Of a DNA stretch of 8,345 nt, positions 4,707-8,345 are shown one piece after another. This stretch comes from Chryseobacterium gleum. GTDB lineage: Bacteria; Bacteroidota; Bacteroidia; Flavobacteriales_D; Crocinitomicaceae. Numbering within the stretch: position 1 is the stretch's first letter; each line of letters begins with the position of its first letter. Under the pieces are notes generated by a model that was not told where the DNA came from, did no database searches, and worked only from the letters and a program-made list of their open reading frames with translations. Position numbers and translations under genes: made by a program. The stretch is taken from positions 1-8,345 of the forward strand of contig CALPUT020000095.1 of NCBI GenBank assembly GCA_943326825.2, written 5' to 3'.

Positions 4707-5357
4707 ATGTTCTCAGTAATCATAACAGCAGGTGGAATTGGTAAACGAATGGGAAGTCCCATTCCGAAACAATTTATTGAAATGAAAGGATTGCCGATAT
4801 TGATGCGAACGATTCAACGATTTTATAAGTTTGATTCAACTTGTCAAATTATCGTCACTTTACCTTCTGATTGGATTTCTTTTTGGAATGAATTAATTGT
4901 AAAACATGATTTTAGAATCAATCATCAATTGGTTGATGGTGGCATTGAACGTTATGATTCAATAAAAAATGCTATCTCCTTTTGCCATCATGATATTATC
5001 GCTATTCATGATGGCGTTCGACCTTTTGTGAGCAATGAGACAATTCATAACACCATCGAATTAGCAAAACAAAAAGGTTCAGCTATTCCAACTTTACCGC
5101 TAAAAGAATCGCTTCGACAATTGAAAAACGGTCAATCAATTGCTTTAAAACGAAGTGAATTTGTGAATGTTCAAACGCCTCAAGTATTTCAAAAAGCAAT
5201 CATAGAAAAAGCCTATTCAATTCCATTCCACGAAGCAATCACAGATGATGCAAGTTTGGTTGAAGAAGCAGGTTTTGAAGTGTTTTTATGTGATGGAAAT
5301 GAAGAAAATATTAAGATTACAACTCCAATGGACTTAAGAGTTGGTGAAATTCTTTAA
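4707..5357 (+). CDS. ispD: 2-C-methyl-D-erythritol 4-phosphate cytidylyltransferase
   Basis: IspD joins CTP and 2-C-methyl-D-erythritol 4-phosphate to give 4-diphosphocytidyl-2-C-methyl-D-erythritol, the third step of the non-mevalonate (MEP) isoprenoid pathway in the cytoplasm. The 216-residue protein has the nucleotidyltransferase signature AGGIGKRM (8-15) and PKQF (20-23), with the CTP-contacting Arg14 and Lys21. It also has GGIERYDSIKNAI (78-90), the IHDGVRPFV segment (100-108, IspD signature), QTPQVF (156-161), TDDASLVE (179-186) and GNEENIKITTP (197-207). It is slightly shorter than the E. coli enzyme, as is usual for Bacteroidetes. Translation starts 6 nt after a heptamer array with no clear SD. 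A VOC gene follows after 9 nt and an SRPBCC gene after that, so the three are probably one operon; the partners have no known MEP role. Confidence 0.96.
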   Translation: MFSVIITAGGIGKRMGSPIPKQFIEMKGLPILMRTIQRFYKFDSTCQIIVTLPSDWISFWNELIVKHDFRINHQLVDGGIERYDSIKNAISFCHHDIIAIHDGVRPFVSNETIHNTIELAKQKGSAIPTLPLKESLRQLKNGQSIALKRSEFVNVQTPQVFQKAIIEKAYSIPFHEAITDDASLVEEAGFEVFLCDGNEENIKITTPMDLRVGEIL

Positions 5358-5366
5358 AATAAAATC

Positions 5367-5834
5367 ATGACAAAAGACAACGCAACTAATTCAATCACTC
5401 CTTTTTTATGGTTTAATGATAATTTAGAACAAGCATTACATTTTTATAAATCTATTTTTAAAAATTTTGAAATCCAATCGATGCAAAGTATGGGTGAAGG
5501 TGAACATAGAAAAGTGTTTGGTGCTTCGTTCAAAATCAATAATCAAAATTTTCAAGCGATTAATGCAGGTCCGATGTATACCTTTAATCCATCGATTTCA
5601 TTTTTTGTTTCATGTGATAATCAAACAGAAATCGATTATTATTGGGAGCAATTTTTAAAAGAAGGACAAGAATTAATGTGCGGGTGGATTACCGATAAAT
5701 TTGGTATTACTTGGCAAATAATTCCTTCGACGTTGGGAGAATACATTCGTTATCCAGAAGGAATGACTGCTATGCGTCAAATGAAAAAAATGGACATTGA
5801 AACGTTAAAAAACGCAACTGAAAAATATAGATAA
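5367..5834 (+). CDS. VOC-superfamily protein, PhnB / 3-dmu-9_3-mt type
   Basis: This 155-residue soluble protein belongs to the glyoxalase/bleomycin-resistance/dioxygenase (VOC) superfamily, in the branch historically labelled 3-demethylubiquinone-9 3-methyltransferase (PhnB-like). Motifs in order: ITPFLWFNDNLEQALHFYKSIF (10-31), GASFKINNQNFQAINAGP (52-69), FNPSISFFVSCDNQTEIDYYW (73-93) and CGWITDKFGITWQIIP (105-120), with the C-terminal M(R)QMKKMDIETL region typical of this branch. Members usually form dimers; true enzymatic activity is known for few, and ubiquinone methylation is not expected from this fold, so the old name should not be taken as function. It starts 9 nt after ispD and ends 10 nt before an SRPBCC gene. 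PhnB-like and AHSA1-like genes are often paired in flavobacteria. Confidence 0.9.
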   Translation: MTKDNATNSITPFLWFNDNLEQALHFYKSIFKNFEIQSMQSMGEGEHRKVFGASFKINNQNFQAINAGPMYTFNPSISFFVSCDNQTEIDYYWEQFLKEGQELMCGWITDKFGITWQIIPSTLGEYIRYPEGMTAMRQMKKMDIETLKNATEKYR

Positions 5835-5844
5835 TCGAATAAAT

Positions 5845-6261
5845 ATGAGCGGAGAAAAAATTACAGTACAAGTTTCTATAAACTCAACTTTAGAAAAAGT
5901 TTGGAATGCAATGACATTACCAGAACACATTACGAATTGGTATTTTGCAAGTCCAGATTGGCATGCTCCAAAAGCAACGAATGATTTGAAAGTTGGTGGA
6001 AAATTCATGACGAGAATGGAAGCGAAAGATCAAAGTTTCGGTTTTGATTTCGAAGGAGAATATACCTTTTTGGAACTTCATAAACGATATGATTACATCT
6101 TAGAAGACAAAAGAGAAATAGCAGTTATTTTCGAAGAGAATGAAGGTTTCGTAACCGTTATAGAAATCTTTGACCCAGAAAATGAAAACCCAATTGAAAT
6201 GCAACAACAAGGTTGGCAAATGATTTTGGATAATTTTAAGAAATATGTGGAGATATTATAA
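5845..6261 (+). CDS. SRPBCC / AHSA1-like domain protein
   Basis: This 138-residue protein has the START-like SRPBCC fold in the activator-of-Hsp90-ATPase-homologue (AHSA1) subgroup. The N-terminal ITVQVSINSTLEKVWNAMTLPEHITNWY (6-33) is the usual first strand, helix and WxxxTxPEHIxxWY signature; DLKVGGKFMTRMEA (47-60) and the GFDFEGEYTFLELHKRYDYIL stretch (66-86) form the central sheet; the C-terminal helix contains QQQGWQMILDNFKKYVE (120-136). Family members bind hydrophobic ligands or have unknown roles in bacteria; a true Hsp90 co-chaperone role is not implied. The full domain is present with normal length. It closes the ispD-VOC-SRPBCC unit, and a 34-bp perfect palindrome follows its stop by about 20 nt. 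Confidence 0.9.
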   Translation: MSGEKITVQVSINSTLEKVWNAMTLPEHITNWYFASPDWHAPKATNDLKVGGKFMTRMEAKDQSFGFDFEGEYTFLELHKRYDYILEDKREIAVIFEENEGFVTVIEIFDPENENPIEMQQQGWQMILDNFKKYVEIL

Positions 6262-6280
6262 ATTTATAAAATAAACTTTC

Positions 6281-6314
6281 ATAGTTGTTATGCGATTAAT
6301 CGCATAACAACTAT
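6281..6314. terminator. 34-bp perfect palindrome, probable transcription-end hairpin
   Basis: The left arm ATAGTTGTTATGCGATT (6281-6297) is followed directly by its exact reverse complement (6298-6314). As RNA it would form a 15-bp stem with a TTAA loop. It lies 20 nt after the stop of the SRPBCC gene and about 100 nt before the next start. No T-run follows on either strand, so it is not a classical intrinsic terminator; a 3'-end-stabilising hairpin or a protein-binding site are alternatives. Confidence 0.6.
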
Positions 6315-6392
6315 CATTCGACCATCACCCCATTTCACCCCCACTTAAACACCTTTCATCGATATTCCATTTTCAAAATAAAACAAACGAAT

Positions 6393-6400
6393 TATCTTCG
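6393..6400 (+). promoter_or_regulatory. -7-like element for the metallophosphoesterase
   Basis: TATCTTCG at 6393-6400 differs from TAnnTTTG only at the seventh base and lies 17 nt before the ATG at 6418. A T-rich TTTTC (6370-6374) about 18 nt upstream sits where a -33 box would be, but it lacks the G. Confidence 0.45.
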
Positions 6401-6417
6401 TAGCAAAATAGATACAC

Positions 6418-7669
6418 ATGTTAACTCGTTTTTTGATTGTGACCGTTATTTGGTTGCTAGTAGATTTATATGTTTTTCAAGCTGTGAAAACAGTTGTGAG
6501 CGGAATGAACAGTACAACTAGTTCAATCATTCTTTGGGCTTATTGGATCGTTGATATCACGTTGATTTTAATTATTCTTTATCTTGGAGCAGCAGGGAAA
6601 TTTTCTCATGGTCCGAATAAGAATTTCAACTGGATCATGGGTGCGATGATCATCATTCTTGTTCCAAAATTAGTTGTAACGCCATTTTTATTAATAGAAG
6701 ACATTGCTCGATTTATTCAAGGCACTTATTCTTTTATTGTAACAAAAATGAATGGAATCTCAAAGCAAGGAAACTTTTTACCAGGACGCCGAAAATTTGT
6801 GAGTATTGTTGGATTAAGTATCGCATCAATTCCGTTCATCGGAACGCTTTACGGAGTTGTCAAAGGGAAATATGATTACAGAGTACATCGCGTAAAATTA
6901 GCGTTTAAAGATTTACCTGAAGCTTTTCATGGATTTACAATTACACAATTATCGGATATTCATTCTGGAAGTTTTGATGATCCGATTGCGGTGCAACGAG
7001 GCATTGATATTGCGAAATCTCAAAAAAGTGATTTAATGGTTTTTACGGGAGATTTAGTAAACAATCATGCGGAAGAAATGAATGATTGGATTGAACATTT
7101 TAGTCAATTAACGGCTCCTTATGGAAGTTATTCTATTTTAGGAAATCATGACTATGGCGATTATATTCCATGGTCGACAGAAGAAGCCAAAGCTCAAAAC
7201 TTGGAGAATTTGAAAAAAGTCCATGAAAAAATTGGTTTTAAATTATTACTAAATGAACATTTGCACATCGAAAAAGATGGCCAAAAAATGGCGTTGATCG
7301 GCGTTGAAAATTGGGGTAAAAAAGGTTTTGTAAAACATGGTGATTTAAATAAAGCAACAGAAAATTTAGAAGATGATTTATTCAAAATTTTATTATCTCA
7401 CGATCCATCTCATTGGGATGCAGTAACGTTGGATCACGATAAACATATTCATTTAACACTTTCAGGACACACGCACGGAATGCAATTTGGGATTGAAATC
7501 CCAGGATTCAAATGGAGTCCATCGAAATATATTTACCCTCAATGGGCTGGAGCTTATGAAAAAAAAAGGGAAATATATTTACGTTAACCGTGGATTTGGT
7601 TTCTTAGGTTTCCCCGGAAGAGTAGGAATCCTTCCAGAAATTACGGTTATTGAATTGATGAAAGCTTAA
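6418..7669 (+). CDS. membrane-anchored metallophosphoesterase, frameshifted near the C-terminus
   Basis: The gene encodes a calcineurin-like metallophosphoesterase with an N-terminal membrane part, similar in layout to YkuE/YaeI-type enzymes. Hydrophobic segments lie near residues 5-25, 35-58, 72-93 and 128-148. The two-metal catalytic motifs follow: SDIH (179-182), FTGD (209-212), GNHD (242-245), LSHDP (326-330) and SGHTHG (349-354). The substrate is unknown; relatives act on phosphoesters including lipid-linked ones. The uninterrupted frame stops at 7587 (389 residues), but the conserved C-terminus (KGKYIYVNRGFGFLG...) continues in the +1 frame to TAA at 7667-7669. One A too many in the A9 run at 7559-7567 explains this; with A8 the product would be 416 residues. 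All metal-binding motifs precede the break. Either a sequence error, a recent mutation or slippage could be the cause. Confidence 0.85.
7559..7567 (+). other. A9 homopolymer at the frameshift in the metallophosphoesterase gene
   Basis: Nine A follow the G of a GAA codon and precede GGG. Eight A would give Glu-Lys-Lys-Gly-Lys-Tyr and restore the conserved C-terminal 36 residues; with nine the frame reads Glu-Lys-Lys-Arg-Glu-Ile and stops at 7587. The run is also the kind of sequence on which RNA polymerase can slip. Confidence 0.8.
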
Positions 7670-7742
7670 AATCATTTTCTTACAAAATCAACATTTTATT
7701 TACCCGGATAATTATTTTTTCGAAATAGTTTAAAAAAGTTTG

Positions 7743-7750
7743 TACTTTTG
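7743..7750 (+). promoter_or_regulatory. -7 promoter element for the TetR-family gene
   Basis: TACTTTTG at 7743-7750 fully matches TAnnTTTG and lies 32 nt before the ATG at 7783. The region about 20 nt upstream (7715-7722) is T-rich but has TTTCG rather than TTTG. Confidence 0.6.
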
Positions 7751-7770
7751 TTAACCATATGGTTTAACCA
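7751..7770. promoter_or_regulatory. probable TetR operator with three half-sites
   Basis: AACCATATGGTT (7753-7764) is a perfect 12-bp palindrome. It is extended by a further AACCA (7766-7770), giving half-sites AACCA, TGGTT and AACCA in a row; the 7-mer TTAACCA is repeated directly at 7751-7757 and 7764-7770. The site starts right after the -7 element and so covers the expected transcription start, which fits autorepression by the TetR-family protein encoded next. Confidence 0.65.
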
Positions 7771-7782
7771 TTCAATTAAACT

Positions 7783-8345
7783 ATGCAGTTAAAAGATATT
7801 AATACCGAAGAAAAAATCATTGAAGCAGCTAAAAATGCTTTTATGAAATACGGTTTGTATGGTGCTCGGATGCAAGATATTGCTGATAATGCTGGAATAA
7901 ACAAGGCTTTATTACACTATTACTTCCGAAACAAAGAAAAATTATTCGATTATGTTTTTGATGGTGCTCTTTCAAAATACTTCGAGCAAATGTTGGTTTT
8001 CTCTGATACTTCTTTGCCAATTAAGGAACGTATTTTCAAATACATCGATAATATCATCGATTTTCTTTCTGAATATCCTCAAATGTCAATGTTCATTATC
8101 AAAGAAATCAGTGTGAATGAAGAACTCTTTTACGAAAAAGTTCAAAACATTAAAAAGGATAAAGGAGTTCATTTGATTGCCTTATTGAATGAAGGAATGG
8201 AAAAAAATGAAATCCCGACGATTGATCCAACAGTTGTGATGATGAACATTCATTCTTTATGCGCTTATCCATTTTTAGCATCGCCTATTTTTAAAGCAAT
8301 AGAAAAATCTAGTGGTGTATCATTTCACGACGAAGAAAATCAAAA
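7783..8345 (+). CDS. TetR/AcrR-family transcriptional regulator, C-terminus cut by window end
   Basis: The frame from ATG 7783 stays open for 187 codons to the window end, nearly the whole length expected for a TetR-family regulator of about 200 residues. Residues 9-57 form the TetR N-terminal helix-turn-helix domain: EEKIIEAAKNAFMKYGLYG, then ARMQDIADNAGINKALLHYYF and RNKEKLFDYVF, with the usual GINKALLHYYF recognition helix. Residues from about 60 onward form the helical ligand-binding and dimerisation domain, including FLSEYPQMSMFIIKEI. Such proteins repress a promoter until they bind a small ligand. A palindromic operator lies directly upstream over the likely start site, suggesting autoregulation. 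In flavobacteria this type often heads TolC/HlyD/AcrB efflux operons, but what follows here is outside the window. Confidence 0.9.
   Translation, partial: MQLKDINTEEKIIEAAKNAFMKYGLYGARMQDIADNAGINKALLHYYFRNKEKLFDYVFDGALSKYFEQMLVFSDTSLPIKERIFKYIDNIIDFLSEYPQMSMFIIKEISVNEELFYEKVQNIKKDKGVHLIALLNEGMEKNEIPTIDPTVVMMNIHSLCAYPFLASPIFKAIEKSSGVSFHDEENQ

Noticed and set aside
5467..6008. Open frames at 5467-5658 (plus) and 5805-6008 (minus)
   Set aside because: They overlap the VOC and SRPBCC genes in other frames and have no family features.
7194..7385. Minus-strand open frame inside the metallophosphoesterase gene
   Set aside because: It is antisense to catalytic-domain coding sequence, with composition set by the other strand.
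7487..7669. A separate 60-residue gene starting at ATG 7487
   Set aside because: Only its part after about 7567 is protein-like, and that part is the displaced C-terminus of the metallophosphoesterase; the part before the A-run is an out-of-frame reading.

Overview
The window is AT-rich chromosomal DNA that looks like a member of the Bacteroidetes, most likely class Flavobacteriia. The evidence is the set of TAnnTTTG-type -7 promoter elements, weak or absent Shine-Dalgarno sequences, secreted proteins whose signal peptides end in ...FGQ, a DUF4286-type gene overlapping rsmA, and intergenic hairpins of the GAGCGnAGTCGA type. I cannot name the genus.

Left part (1-2731), all genes on the minus strand: two small secreted proteins of unknown function (12-380 and 597-980), mtnB of methionine salvage (1023-1646), and a ten-helix EamA/DMT-family exporter (1796-2731). 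Middle part (2796-4530), plus strand, starting from a divergent promoter region shared with the exporter: gatC (tRNA amidotransferase subunit C), a DUF4286-like gene overlapping rsmA (16S rRNA dimethyltransferase) by 4 nt, then a 63-residue membrane protein followed by a strong terminator with a UUCG tetraloop. Right part (4707-8345), plus strand: a tight three-gene unit of ispD (MEP isoprenoid pathway), a PhnB-like VOC protein and an SRPBCC/AHSA1-like protein, closed by a 34-bp perfect palindrome; then a membrane-anchored metallophosphoesterase interrupted by a single-base frameshift in a run of nine A; then a TetR/AcrR regulator that runs off the window end, with a likely operator between its promoter and start codon.

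Most genes are housekeeping or common accessory genes, and I do not see a new defence, mobile or biosynthetic system. The less ordinary signals are non-coding or structural: a three-copy family of REP-like hairpins with compensating arm changes, one of which supplies the 3' end of mtnB; two degenerate 7-bp tandem arrays next to hairpins; a symmetrical divergent promoter; a promoter-like site with no downstream gene; and the A9 frameshift. No tRNA, rRNA, CRISPR array, transposase or integrase was found. No gene-free stretch exceeds 300 bases; the longest, 381-596, holds a promoter-like site, a tandem palindrome, a heptamer array and the first REP-like hairpin.
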